Source: Physcomitrium patens (Eukaryota; Streptophyta; Bryopsida; Funariales; Funariaceae). Taken from it: 64,000 nt of DNA. The position numbers and the translations under genes were made by a program. The notes below the pieces were generated by a model. The model saw only the letters and a program-made list of their open reading frames with translations, made no database searches and was not told the DNA's origin. Below, in pieces: positions 37,442-50,195 of this stretch; position 1 is the first letter of the stretch; every line of letters begins with the position of its first letter. Location: assembly GCF_000002425.4 (NCBI RefSeq), contig NC_037266.1:7815180-7879179 (forward strand). Reading direction: 5' to 3'.

Positions 37442-39026
37442 TTACTCCCCCCTTTTAAAAACAAATTCCACAAAGAATAATCATCATCTTTCATGGATCT
37501 TATAATTTTTCATCTTAGTTTATATGGATGTTGTCAATAAAAAGAATCAATCCTCTTTACTATATTTGCAAGATTCTTTATTGGCTCCTATATGCATTTA
37601 TTAATATCATATTTGTACCAATCAACAAGATATTCTAAACTATTTTGGTGTTGCTTTGAATCTAAGACTTCTTCTACCTTGAAGTCTTGATTATTATCTA
37701 CTTCTATAAGAGGAGGTAGCATTTATCTTCTTCTCAAGATATTCATTGTCTTATATGGCTCAAGAAGAGACATGTGTAATATAGGATGGATCTTCATAGA
37801 TTCCAATAGATGTAATTGATAAGCAATGGGATTGACTTATTTACAAATAGAATAAGGTCCAAGTGTACAATAGTCCAACTTGTCATAAGCATAAGTAGTC
37901 CTAATATTGCAACAAAGTAATCATATCTTGTCACCCTTATTGAATTGTACTTATTTTTTGCAATAAGCATTTTCATTGATATTTTGTCATTCTTGAGCTT
38001 CCTTTAATTATGCCTTCATTGTTGTATGTAGCTTTGACAAACGATTTGCCAAATCTTTTACTGTAAGATTATCAATTTTAAAAAAGTCAAAAATATTAAG
38101 TCATGGATGATAACCATAATTGGCAAAAAAAAAGTTATTTATTGAATAGAAGAATGTACCAAATTATTGTACGTAAACTCTGCCAATGACAAAAAAATTG
38201 TCTAATGGTCTTAATAATGGTTATTAATATACATCAAATATTGCTTCAAAACTTAATTTATTTGTTTTATTTATCTATTAGTTTGAAGATGAAAATTAAA
38301 AAAGAGCTTTATATCCACTTTTAGAAACTTGAAAAGGATTCTCCAAAAACTTGATACAAATTGAGTCCTTCTATCTAATATAATATTTTTAGGCAATGTA
38401 TGATGACAATAGATATTGTTAAGAAAAGGTTTAGTTGTTTCTTCACATGTGATAGATTTTGTACATGGTACAAAATATGCCATCTTAGTAAATAATCTAT
38501 TATCACAAATATAAAATCATATGAATCTAATATTGAAAGATACATGATAAAATCCTTAGAAACAAAAGACTATGATTGTTCCGCAATAGGTAATGGCTGA
38601 AGAAGTCCATAAGATCAATGACAAGGAGTTTTTGATCTTGAACAAATATCACATAATTTTACAAAGTCTTTAACTACCTTCCACATTTAAAGCCATATAA
38701 AATCCCTTGATATTAGTTCCAAAGTCTTGTTGTATCTAAAATATTCAATTGTTGGAAAGTCATGATAAGCTTAAAAAACTCATAATTTTACTTCACTTTG
38801 TAAAATATATAATTGTCTTTTAAAATAGAATAGATTATTTTTGAATTTGAACTTGAAAGTATCATGAGACTTAGAAGAATTATTCTTAATATCATGAACA
38901 AATGGATCAAAAGACATACTTGATTGAATTTGCTTAATAAAAGTTGAATCAATAATCAATGTTGATTTTATTTCGTGAAGATGAAAATGCTCCAACTTCA
39001 AGAGAATTATTTTTTATTGATAAAAA

Positions 39027-39059
<33 letters not shown>

Positions 39060-40490
39060 TGATGTAAGATAAAAATGCCTAGAAAGGATGTTTAAATCAA
39101 GCTTGTTGTCTTATCATATTAAGTATTATTATATTATTATGATCTTTAATTGCTACATTAAAAGAACAGTCCTATGGATAATATTTCCAAAAGATAACAA
39201 ATGACTATCTGTGACTTCTACATGTATGGATTTAGTTTTCTTAATTAATATTATTTCTTATTTTTTGACAAAGTCTTTGATTATAAAACATGCTAAGGCT
39301 CTTGAATCAAATAAGATTAAGACTTTGGAATTTTTTGGTCCTAAATAAAGTTCTTTTGTGAAACAAGGTCAAGGATTTAAAAAGAAAATATAATCTTTAC
39401 TAGGTGTTATGTAAGATTTCAATAACACAGTTCATATCATAGTTAGAAAAACTTGTTTTTTAATACATTGTCTTCTTTAGCAACCATACTTCTCATTTTG
39501 TGATTGCATTGTTTCTTTGGACTATATTCAATAGTGTGCTTGGATTCTCTACAATATAAGTACAAATCTTCTTAATCATGACAAGTCCTTTTTTGCTCAG
39601 TAAGAAGTTTAAAACATATTGTATCAATTTGAATAGGCTTTGGCTTTAATAAGTAAGCTTTCGAAAACTTAGAAGGTGTTGCTATAGCTTAACTTGTATC
39701 TATTCAATCAAATCTTTATTCTTGACGTCTTCTAAAGAATTGATTGTCATATGCAATGGCTTAAGTAATAAATTACTTTAATGAATCTACTCTTGGCATT
39801 GCCAATAATAAATCTTTGATATTATATTTTAATCCATATCAAAACTAATTAATAAGGGCGTATTCATTTCAATCTATGATGCAAGCATGATTTTAGAATT
39901 CAACATTATATGTGATGGTTGAACGTGATTCTAATTGTAGTAATATAAGCTTGATTTCTACTATATTTTTTTGATCACTTTTTCCAAATGTTGCCATAAA
40001 TACTTCCAAGAATGAATTCAAATCATAGAATAGTTGTGAATTTTTTTTCATTAAAGGTGCAAATTAAGAAATAATACTCCCTGATAGAAGTGCACCTATA
40101 AATCCTATTTGAATAAATTCATCAAGGTATTAGAAAGAATGTAATCTTAAATAGAAGTTAATTTGTTGCAAAAATCCTTGAAATTTTGATCTTATTCCAT
40201 CAAACTTCTCAGGCATAATAATCCTTGCCTTTCTTGTACTTGTAAAAGTAAGACTTATTGAATTTGGTTGTAAGGTTGACCTACTTGGTTCCTTCAACTA
40301 TACAACTTTTTGGCATAGACTTTGAACTCCATATGTATAAGAATAGTACCTTCATGATTTACATTAGAAATACATGAAATTTTTATTCTTAGAGTGTTGA
40401 CAAGCTCATGAAGATTTGCAATAGTTGCAAATTTATTCTCACTTTTGCTAAGACTAGCATCTATAATCTTTCCTTCTATAAACAACTAAA
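37442..40490 (-). mobile_element. Ty3/gypsy chromovirus fossil, internal region
   Basis: Read on the minus strand, recognisable parts occur in the order expected for a gypsy element: a gag-like region (about 40,480-39,450), a protease-like patch (about 39,400-39,200), a spacer and zinc-binding integrase region (about 39,000-38,500), the integrase core (about 38,480-38,270) and a chromodomain (about 37,800-37,500). Then comes the purine-rich tract and the 3' LTR at 36,903-37,441. Most of the reverse transcriptase region is missing and no 5' LTR was found to the right. It is heavily broken with many breaks, and old. Confidence 0.75.
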
Positions 40491-40915
40491 AAAATTCAAA
40501 AAATTAAATTAGAGGAGAATAATCTACAATCTTCAATACAAAATAAAAAGTTTTACAAAGAAGAGTAATCCACTCTCTTTAAAGAAAAAATCACTTTTAG
40601 AAAACTATATTCTTTGTTTAAAGGTGGGTAGTCCACAATCTTCAAAATATAACAAAAGAAATGAGATAATCTACTCACTTTTAAAATAAGATAAAAAAAA
40701 AATTAAAAAATATTTTTTTATCATTCATATTTTTTAATTCATTAATAATATATGTACTCTATTTTGACATTATATATAATTTTTTAATATATGTAGAATA
40801 TTTTTAAAATAATATAAAATCTTTTATGATTATTTTTTAATATATATATATATATAATTTATTTTGAACTTATATAAAATAAAAGTAATATTAGAATTTT
40901 AATACAAAATAATGA

Positions 40916-40921
40916 AATATA

Positions 40922-40968
<47 letters not shown>

Positions 40969-41012
40969 ATGTGTGTGTGTGTATACGTATGTGTGTTTAT
41001 TTATTTATTTAT
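40916..41012. repeat. (TA)n-(TG)n-(TTTA)n compound microsatellite
   Basis: About 20 TA units lead into TG/TATG units and then TTTA units. Confidence 0.9.
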
Positions 41013-41357
41013 TTTTATAAATTTTAAATATAAAAATTATTTTGATATATGCAAGTATTTTCATAAACAACTTATCATTGTGCTTTATGTGTATAAATAA
41101 GCACTTCTACTAAAATATTGCAATAATATATTGATAATTTATTTGTTATTGAATGTGTGAGATAAATCTACTTCTTAATCTAAATTTGCTTGCTTGTCTT
41201 ATTTAAGAGAGATTTTAAGCTTGTGGCAAGATTACAAATAGTAGATAAAAAGAGATTTAAGAAGTAGAAGTAAGAAAAATTAAGAACAATAGATAATAGA
41301 CAAGAAAGAAGACATAAATTTTTTATTGGATTTTGAATAGTAAATGATAAAAATCAT

Positions 41358-41359
<2 letters not shown>

Positions 41360-41396
<37 letters not shown>
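41360..41396. repeat. (TA)n microsatellite
   Basis: About 18 uninterrupted TA units. A similar run of the same length occurs at 45,386-45,422. Confidence 0.9.
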
Positions 41397-41400
<4 letters not shown>

Positions 41401-41981
41401 ATAGTATATATTTTTATCTTTTAAATGATACTAGAATAGCATAAATTATATTTATAATAAATAAAATAATTAGGATAATTTTAAAATTAGAAGGTAAAAA
41501 TATGCAAGAGTAATATAAAAATTTCAATTTACTAAAACTATAATCTTGTCGAAAAAGTCAAGGATTTGAGTTTCACAAAGGTTTATAAGTAGTAAAGAAG
41601 AATGTCCTAGAGAGGCTTCATGGCTTTGGTCTCATCTCCTTATCCATTTTTAAGGTGCTACAATCCAAATGGGATTAATGCATCCAAATCTCTACTAATT
41701 GTTATTATAATATTTTCTTCTAATAAATTTTATATTTTTATGAGCTTGACTTTATTGTAGTATATAATAATATCCTATTGATCTAGAAACTTAGTAATAC
41801 CTTCAATTCTTCAATTCTACAAAATTTGATAAAATCATGTTAAAAGAAATTCTAGAAATTCTAGAAATATATAAAAGAAAGTGCTAGAAAAATTAAATTT
41901 TATTTTAAATAGGCTTGTAATGTTTGTAAGATACTAAAATCAAGGTTAGCTTATCTTATTAGACTTTTCAATTCTTATAGT

Positions 41982-41982
<1 letters not shown>

Positions 41983-42023
<41 letters not shown>
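41983..42023. repeat. 41-A homopolymer
   Basis: The longest homopolymer in the window, following TATAGTC. It could be a retroposon tail or an expanded A-tract. No coding remnant was recognised in the 500 bases to its left, so the origin is open. Confidence 0.88.
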
Positions 42024-42026
<3 letters not shown>

Positions 42027-44534
42027 AATTAAAAATAATATCAATTTAATAAATCATTAAAAGACCATGGCATTCATTTTAATATGTTTTCTACATACTT
42101 ACAATCATTAATAAGTTTTAAAGAAGTTCTAATCCTCAAAGATACTTAAAATATTTATATAACTTTAATAAATAATAAATTATTATTTTAAAGTACTAAA
42201 ATATTAATTATTAATAAATTTGTTAGTAAATATGTATGAATATGACTCATAAGATTTTTTTTGATAATTAAATTATTCTATTGATACTTAAAATAGTATG
42301 AATCTAAAAAACTAAATAAAATTAAACAATCCTAATCAATTAATCTTTAAGATTATTAACAAAATATTTTTTAATTATCAATTTTTTATTTTTATTTTTA
42401 TTATATTTTGATTAACAAGACCATCCATATTAAAGATATGCCATTAAATATAAGTATTATTGGTATAAAAGTAAATAAAAATATTGATATACCATGGAAT
42501 ATAGATGAATTTTTACTAGATGTAGATACTACATATAATAAAAATAATTCATAAGACTTCAAATATTTATAATTTTTTAATATATATGCAATATATGTTG
42601 TATCTAGTAACTATAAAATCATATATTTTATTATCTATAATAGATTCTTAGTTTGCAAAAAAAAATAAGTATGCTTGCAAATCTCTCCAAATTGTTTTTA
42701 TTTACCTTGTGCAATATTAAAAACGTCCCTATATACTTAAATAATTGTGGCTATATTAATTAACCACTAGCTAAATTTTAGTTGATTAATTTAATATTCA
42801 AATTCAAAAATATTATATAAATGATATTGTCTAACAATCAATTTTTTAATGGTTTGATATTAGAATACAAAATTTTATATTGCTTATAATTTGTATTATG
42901 ATTTTAGTTTTGGCTATTAATAAGAAATTAATATATAACCGAATATTGCATTATAATTTGATTTTATTTGTTTTTTTAATAATAGAAGTAGTTTTTTTAG
43001 ATTGTAGGTATCTTAAAATACCATCAATGGGTCTAAATGGATATTTGTAATATTTTGGCAAATAGACCTATAAATTTTAGAAATAATTGTTATTATAAAC
43101 TATAATTTTATACAATATTATATGAGATCATGTTAATAAGATATTATATATCTGAATTGGTTTTTTAGATTCTAAACATAATAAATAGTCATTTTTAAGT
43201 TATAAATTATAGTCAAATAATTTAAAATTATTCTCTAGTAATAAACTTTTGCTTGTAAATAGTATTTTGTTTTTTATTTTATTTATTATCAATGTTTATT
43301 AAATCATATAAATGTCTACAATCTTTAAGAGTAGAAAATACTTCTTTCAACTTTATTCATGCATTTGGTATATTGAAGATAAAAAATTTAAAGTTTTTAA
43401 ATTTAAAATATTCAATTATATTATAAATAATAATATGCATGTATATTTGGTGAAGGTATGTTGTATTTTATGTAATATATTTTTACATGATTATTATAAT
43501 AAATATTAAAATAATAGAAATTAGTTTTTTTTTCTACTATAGTTAATGAATGCAATATAGATGATAGTATATAAAATATAGTATGCCACAAAGAAGAGTA
43601 TTGTAAATAAAAATAAGAGTTTATTTAAAGTTTGATATTAAAAAATTATTATGATATTTAATAGTAATTTATATGTATTTACTTAGATAATTTAAATTAT
43701 ATATATATATATATATTTACATAAAAAATTATAGAAATAATTTCTAAAAATAATAAAAATCATACAATTGTAAGAAATTCAAAATCAAAAGAAAAAGAAC
43801 AATGTTGCACAAGACACCTCAGCCAACTTACCTACATACATAAATATTCTGCTCTTCTAATACATACACCAATTTTTACTTGTCTTATCTTTTATTTAAT
43901 GTTTTTCTACTATAAGTAGAAGAAGATGAAGAAGATAGCAACTTTAGGTGGAGTCCATAATCTACTATACAAGCCTTTAATAAATAACTTCTTAAAATTA
44001 TATATCATCTTCTTTTTATTCTACTAATAAGTTACATTCTTTGATAATTTGTATATTGGTTCTTTTTTATTGGCTTTTCAATTCAATGTGAGGTTTTTTT
44101 CCAAAGCACCTTTTTGCTTTGATGCTTCTTATTAACACATACTAAAAGAAAAACTAAAATAAAAAATTCATGAAGTTTAAAGAGCTTATAAATTTCAAAT
44201 TATATTTATAATAGTTTAAGATAACTTAACTAGTATAACAAGCCAATGTTTTGGGTAGTATTAATTTTAAATAATAATAATTTGAAAAAGTAAAAAAAAT
44301 TACTTAAGTGTTTTTGTAAAAATTAAATTTAGAGATTTATACAACTTCTTTGATTGAAACTTTTGGCTTTAAGATATATATTAATAATAGTTGTTGCTTG
44401 ATTTTGATAAAATCCCTAAATATTTTTGGTCAAGTTAATTAGATTGTATTTGAGATTTTATATACAATCATTGATATCATAAATTGAAGGAAATACTAGG
44501 TAAACACCCTTCTTTTAATGTGTGGACACCTCCC

Positions 44535-44902
44535 TTTTATTGCATAAACACCTTCCATGCCCAATACCCCCATATATAAAACTCTACAAAAAATAACTAG
44601 TTCTTTTTTAAATAAATTTTTTAATTTTATTTACTTGTCATTGATAAATAATAATACTAATAATATACAATCTTTTATGTTTTTATTATTCAAAGAATTA
44701 ATTTGACAAAGGTTTGCAAAGACAAAGAAATCAAAGATTGAGATAGTATAGGGCCAAAGAGTACAAATGGATAAAGATGTATCAAATTTTGGTATTAAAA
44801 TAATAAACATAACAAGAATTATGAATTAAAATCAAAACTAATTATTTTTTGTGAGGTGCATATACAGGGGTGTATAGCATAACATGTGTCTATGCAATAA
44901 AA
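44535..44902. repeat. Imperfect inverted-repeat pair, possible decayed MITE
   Basis: About 62 bases at 44,535-44,597 resemble the reverse complement of 44,841-44,902 at roughly 70 per cent by eye. Both arms start TTTTATTGCATA and end ACAAAAAATAA. The 240 bases between are AT-rich without an open frame. The layout fits a foldback element or MITE, but no target-site duplication could be identified. Confidence 0.4.
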
Positions 44903-45382
44903 ATAATCATCCACTTAGCGGTTTCCAAAATTAAATATTTTTCTACTTTAATTAGTACTACTTTATCATTATATATGTATATATATATATAAATAATTTA
45001 ATTTAAAATTATAAATAAATTTTAATTTTAATTAAATATATTAATAATAAATTTGTAATGTATTTTATTAACAAAATTATTTAATCTTTGAATCAAATAT
45101 AAGTTTTAATTTTTAACTAATATCAAATAAAATATGTAATTATTCTTTGGTATTTTTTATTTTATTTAAAAAAAATTAAATCATGGATTTGAAGCTCATA
45201 TAATAGGTTTGCAAAGTTACATGCCAATAAAATTTTGGTTTTTAAAAATTGGAGTATTTTTAATTTGGAATAACAGGTATTTTTTTTTATTATTATTTAT
45301 TTACTGTTATAAAACATTAATCAACTTGTTGTCAAAATATTTCAATAAAATTAGATAGAATAATTAATCAACATAAAATTGT

Positions 45383-45385
<3 letters not shown>

Positions 45386-45422
<37 letters not shown>
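45386..45422. repeat. (TA)n microsatellite
   Basis: About 18 uninterrupted TA units in the AT-rich block. Confidence 0.9.
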
Positions 45423-45425
<3 letters not shown>

Positions 45426-46511
45426 TGTAATTTAGTTGTTTATAGCCTATTTATTTTGATTTATCTAATTTTTGAAAATATATTTTTTTATTTTTATTTA
45501 GATAAATACAACAAAAATAGATAGTTTTTAAAGACTATGCATGGTTATATTTCCAATAATCTTAACATAATAAGTAATTAAATAACTAAAGTCACTTGAT
45601 TTACTACTACAATTATGACACTAAAGTACAATAAAACCAAAATATTTATAGTAAATTCTATAGAAGTAAGGAAATATTTTGGTTTAAAAAGAAATGGTGA
45701 TTTTTTTGTTGAGCCTTGAGAGAAAAAAATACAATTATTTTAAATTTTGCACATGATTCAAGAATTAAAACAACATGGTCACATAACAAACACGACTTGA
45801 ATTCAAAGCAGAAAAAAGAAGAAATAGAACTCAATGTTCAAAATTCTCAAGATAAGAATGAACATCCGCTTTGTTCATATCATCGAAACCTTCAAATACC
45901 AAAAACGATTTATTCCCATGCATTGATATAATCTACGAAATACAATGAATCCAAGGGCCTCGTTATAAATTTCTTTATCTAGTCTTTCCACATCAATGTT
46001 GGATATGTATGTGCATGTGCAAATGCCACTTAATTGTGAAGCGAGATATGAAGTGATTTCTACATATCTGGAAGGAACCTCCCTGGTTGGTGTCGTAAAA
46101 CAATCTGTCCGAAAATAATGAAAAGACAAGCAAAAAATGTGCAAATATCCCACAACCCTAATGTGCCAGAGTGGCGAGTGCACGATGCAAAGTTGGACGA
46201 AACACAGGACCTCAATGACGAAAATAGGCTGGCTCCAGTACAGTCTGTCTAAAAGAGTCCAAAGACACCAATAATTTGTACATGTAGACTGCCCCAGTTT
46301 TAGAAAACATCAATACCTACCAACTTCCACAGCTCATACTCTTTAGAGTTGGTTGGGCTTGTCTAGTATAACAGTAGTTGAATGACTTCAAGTAAATTAT
46401 TGGGAATTTTTCAGCACCTATTTGTACTCGTTCCGTCAGCTCGAACAATCAATTTGGCTGCAGGAAACAACGGCAGCGTTGAAATGAGTATTAGATTTGA
46501 AATAAAGTTTT

Positions 46512-49500
46512 TTAGGTGGGCACAACATGGTCATAGCAGGAACACACAAAACAATGAGCTTGACGCCTAACCTGTCTCAGAGAAGGAACTACCTTATAGA
46601 AACTGAATTCCGTTTTAGGAAGGACAGGTTCTTCGTTATACTGCAGCTTCACTGTCTCACGGCAGCATCGTTTGGCACACTTATACAATGCACTCTTCAA
46701 TGATTTGCACATAGCATCCTGTAAGAGAAAAATAATCAATAAGAAACGACACAATCAGCATGCACCAAAAGTCTGCTAAAGCTGAGTCAACCTGGTGTTT
46801 TCTTCACATTTACCTACATTGATTACATGATCAGTCATGACAGAGAAACACGAGCGACTGGAATGTAATAACTTAGCAAAGATGGGGACAAATGAGGTAC
46901 TCACCACGAAGTGTGATCTCCTTCTTGTGTTTGAAATTGGCTTAACCAAATTGACTCTCCTCGATGATCCTATAACCCTCTTCTTCTTACTCGTCAGCTC
47001 TGTAGACGGAGACAAAAGCTCCAATGTCGCGGCATAAGCTGGGGAGCGATATCCATCCTCTATGTGATTTGTCGGGCGACCCGAATGCCGTTCGCTCCAT
47101 GCCATTACTCGCTCCATGCTCGAGTAACTTTCCCCTCTTGACACAAATCTTGCGGGTGAGAGCTTCACCCCAAGGCACATTGTGAACTCGGCTTGAGAAG
47201 AATCAAAAGAGTCCTTGTGAGCCAATTTCTGCTCGACGTTAGAGGGCATTGTGTAAGGCAGTCTTGTTTGCGATTCATTCAACTCGGACAGACACTGAGC
47301 TGATCCATGTCCCCTACTATCCCCTTCTTGCTTATCCACATGTGTTATCACGCCGATTCGAGAATTACCAGGATTGCTCATTGTAGCCTCCAAACACTGG
47401 AAATAGGATGCGAGCGTGGGAGCCCACATCTCAGGGCTGTGCGTCTTGCTCTTCCTCCATGTGGACCCTGACCTACACATTTTGATGATGGCTTTCACTC
47501 CTTCGGCAGCTCCTCCTACAGATACTTTTCCTCTATAATCTGCAGAAGTTGGGCCGAGATAGGGAGAACCAAGCGGAGAATTCGATTCTGCATCCTCGGC
47601 AGTTGGTGGACATCCGTGGCCAGGACTTGTAGGCTCTGTGAACGAGTGCTCAAACGATTCATATGATACACGGGATAACGATTTGTAGAGGGATTTTGAA
47701 AGGGTAACGGAGACAGGAGTGGTTGCCTGAGTCGAGGATTGAGTCTGCGTGTCCATGTCGGAGGCTGATGAGGGGCCGGAAGCGTGGGCTTCGCTGTCGT
47801 CATTTGGGCCTTGAAGAATACTCGTGGGCGACCATGGATCACGTCGTAATTCTTGGGGCTTCTCAACCCAATCATGAGGATTAGAGGAGATTGCTTCGCG
47901 GGGTGTTGTTCCTTGGCGCTTAAAGCTCTCCGTGGCCGCTCCAGCATTGACGTTCCCTCGGTCAAGGGAAACAGAGACTTGCGCTAGCGTGAAGGAGTTC
48001 GGACGCCTGACCTCATGTTTCATGGACAAAGGCCAGTGTGATTCTTGTAAGGTGGTCACCTCGGGCGATGCCTTGCAATTCAGTTGTTTTGCAAGGGCGT
48101 GTATCCTGGATGGAGATATTGATCTCTTTGAGGGAGAACTGTATCGGGCATTAGATGGTTTAGCAAATGAATCGAGAGGACCAGAAGCGAAGCTGCGGGC
48201 AGCGCGCATTCTGGGCTCATCTTGCTGAGAAGTTGCGAACTCGGATATCGCTCTCGCCCCTGAAACGCTCCTTCCGAGTGCATCGTAAGGGCTAACTTCC
48301 CTATCTCGTAAGTCCTCTGACGGACCCGAGCTGGAATCATGTGTGTAGCGATGGCGATGATTTCTGTTCCCAGCGCCGGTCCAATTTTGGGCCTCCCACG
48401 AATTATCGGTACGTCTCGTGGGAGAAGCTTTGCGAGTGAAGTGTTTAGCCAAGGCTTGAATCTTGGAAGGAGAGATAGACCTCTTGGAAGGCGAGCAGGA
48501 GCGCATGACGGGAGGGGATTGCTGTTGTTGTCGTCTCCGTGCTGGGGAGGTGTGGGGGTAGTAACCTGCGAGGGGACCGCTCATGGAGCGTGTTCGTTGT
48601 CTGCCTCTCATCTCCTCCTTGGACATGGAATCTACTGGCATGGGTGGGGGAGCGATGAGCCGAGGTGGTAATTGGAGCTGAACGGGCTTGCTGCTAATTG
48701 CCTCCTCATCGACCTTTGGAACACCAGGTACTTCTTCCCATTGGAAAGGGATCGTAGTGGTCAGGTTGGGCTCAGGTGTGACGTTGGGCGAAACCCAATT
48801 CTCCACGAGAAATTTGGCAGCAGCTGGGGCCACGAGATCAATGTGGGCTTCGGTCTCCACCTCTGATATGACATGCGCGCTGTCCACGCTATTTCGAGGG
48901 CCAAAACTTTTTTCTCCGAGAGCGTTGCGCGCGTAAAATCGATGGCTGCTCCTGAAACTGCTGTTAGGGGATGTAAGCATCCCGTTAGGAGATGAGACCA
49001 TCTCACGCCCTGACATTTCCGCTCCTTCACAAGGCGATATTGCTACTGTACGCACTTTCCTCGCTGTCTCTTTCTGCACATGAGGGCTTCTTGACTCACC
49101 GCCCTGCTTCAGAAACTGCCTTGCCATTGCTCTCTCAGCGGCAGCGGCAATGGTGATGGGCTTACCTGGGGCCTCCTCCCACTTGAATGGAATAGCCGCA
49201 AGTTCATGCTGAGGGCTGTTTTCTTGAGACTTGTTTAAGCTGTCCCAAGCTATGGATGCTGTAGGTCTTCGTCTGCTCTCTCCTGATCCTTTCTCTCTTG
49301 ATTTTGATCCAATATCAGCGTTGCTCACTTTCGCACCACTTTGTGAATTCATTTTTAAAGGATTAGCTACCAGAGAAGCAAGCAAAACGTCAGTGTCACG
49401 GCCTCGGCTGTCCAAAGTAGACCTTGACGTCCTCATGATTTTACTACTCTCAGCTCGGTTGTCCAAGTTCGACCGTGATGCCCTTGTAACCTCACTGCTC

Positions 49501-50195
49501 CGACCTCGGTTGTTAAAGCTCGACCTTGTTCCTCCCCTACTCTCAGTACTACGAGCTCGGGTGTCCACGCTCAACTTTGGCGTTCCCAGGTCTCCACTTA
49601 CAGCTCGTCTAGTAGTAAGTATGTTCGAAGGTTTCACAGCTCCCGAAAAATTGTCTGCTCTTACCAATTTGTTCAAAGATTGAATGCTCCTCGTGCTTGT
49701 GTGTTGCTCCTTAATGAGGGCCGTTCTGTCCAACGCACGGCGTACAGTATCTTTCGATTGTTCTTGACTAACCTCTGAGAGATCATCGCTGTGACCCATA
49801 CTACCAGCCGTAGCAAACGACGCCTCGCTCTCACTACCCTCACGGACATGACCGCAAGCAGTGGTACCTGCACGGACAGGAAGGTCCATGGCGGTGGCCT
49901 GGCTGGATAGAGGACCACTGAAGAAAGCACGTTGATTGGGAGCCTGATTCAAGACGAATGGAACCTCAGCGTGCGAAGCATTGAAGCTTATTGCCCTGGC
50001 ATTTTGAAATGCGCGAGCCACCAGCTGCGAAGAGGAAATATTTAAGGCGTTTGCCTTCATGGAGCAGCTTCGGAGTTGATAGTCTCTCCGAGCTGGGAGC
50101 GAAATCTGATGCAACAATACTTCTTCTGTTCTTTTGGACCCCATGTTTCTGCTTTCTTTCTGCTTGGAATTGTGCTTACGAACGCCTATGTACAC
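46512..50195 (-). CDS. DUF688-like plant protein with WEE-PG motifs
   Basis: The function is unknown. A long exon (50195-46905, 1,097 codons) joins in phase to a short one (46718-46512) through a GTGAGT donor and a TTACAG acceptor, giving about 1,165 residues. The protein is Ser/Arg-rich and probably disordered. Two clear copies of the motif typical of plant DUF688 proteins are present: IPFKWEEAPGKP near 335-346 and IPFQWEEVPGVPK near 482-494. A degenerate third, VPFVLNQAP, lies near 76-84. About four 17-residue repeats occupy 197-266 (cores such as SRSNLDNRAESSKI). A block SPSKRSISPS-K/R-I-x-ALAK occurs twice, near 567-586 and 684-704. The last exon is Cys-rich (KCAKRCCRE). The start could be the first Met or Met18 (MGSKRTEEV). 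The second exon is less certain than the first. Confidence 0.8.

Larger units (their letters stand above)
40491..46511. other. Extremely AT-rich block, no gene seen
   Basis: Six kilobases of A+T-dominated DNA with long TA tracts, a 41-A run and many A/T homopolymers. No conserved protein motif appears on either strand. The last 600 bases (about 45,900-46,511) are less AT-rich and lie immediately behind the DUF688-like gene, so they may be its 3' UTR; the minus frame 46,183-45,875 has no family signature. Confidence 0.5.

Noticed and set aside
38271-38483. A 70-codon minus-strand frame as a host gene
   Set aside because: It is the integrase core of the chromovirus fossil, flanked by the other element parts in the expected order.
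42024-46000. A 5' LTR for the reversed chromovirus
   Set aside because: I looked for the LTR start and end sequences seen at 36,903-37,441 and found no match to the right of the gag-like region.
47932-49683. Plus-strand frames of 98 to 150 codons inside the DUF688-like gene
   Set aside because: They are antisense shadows of a 1,097-codon frame that has family motifs.
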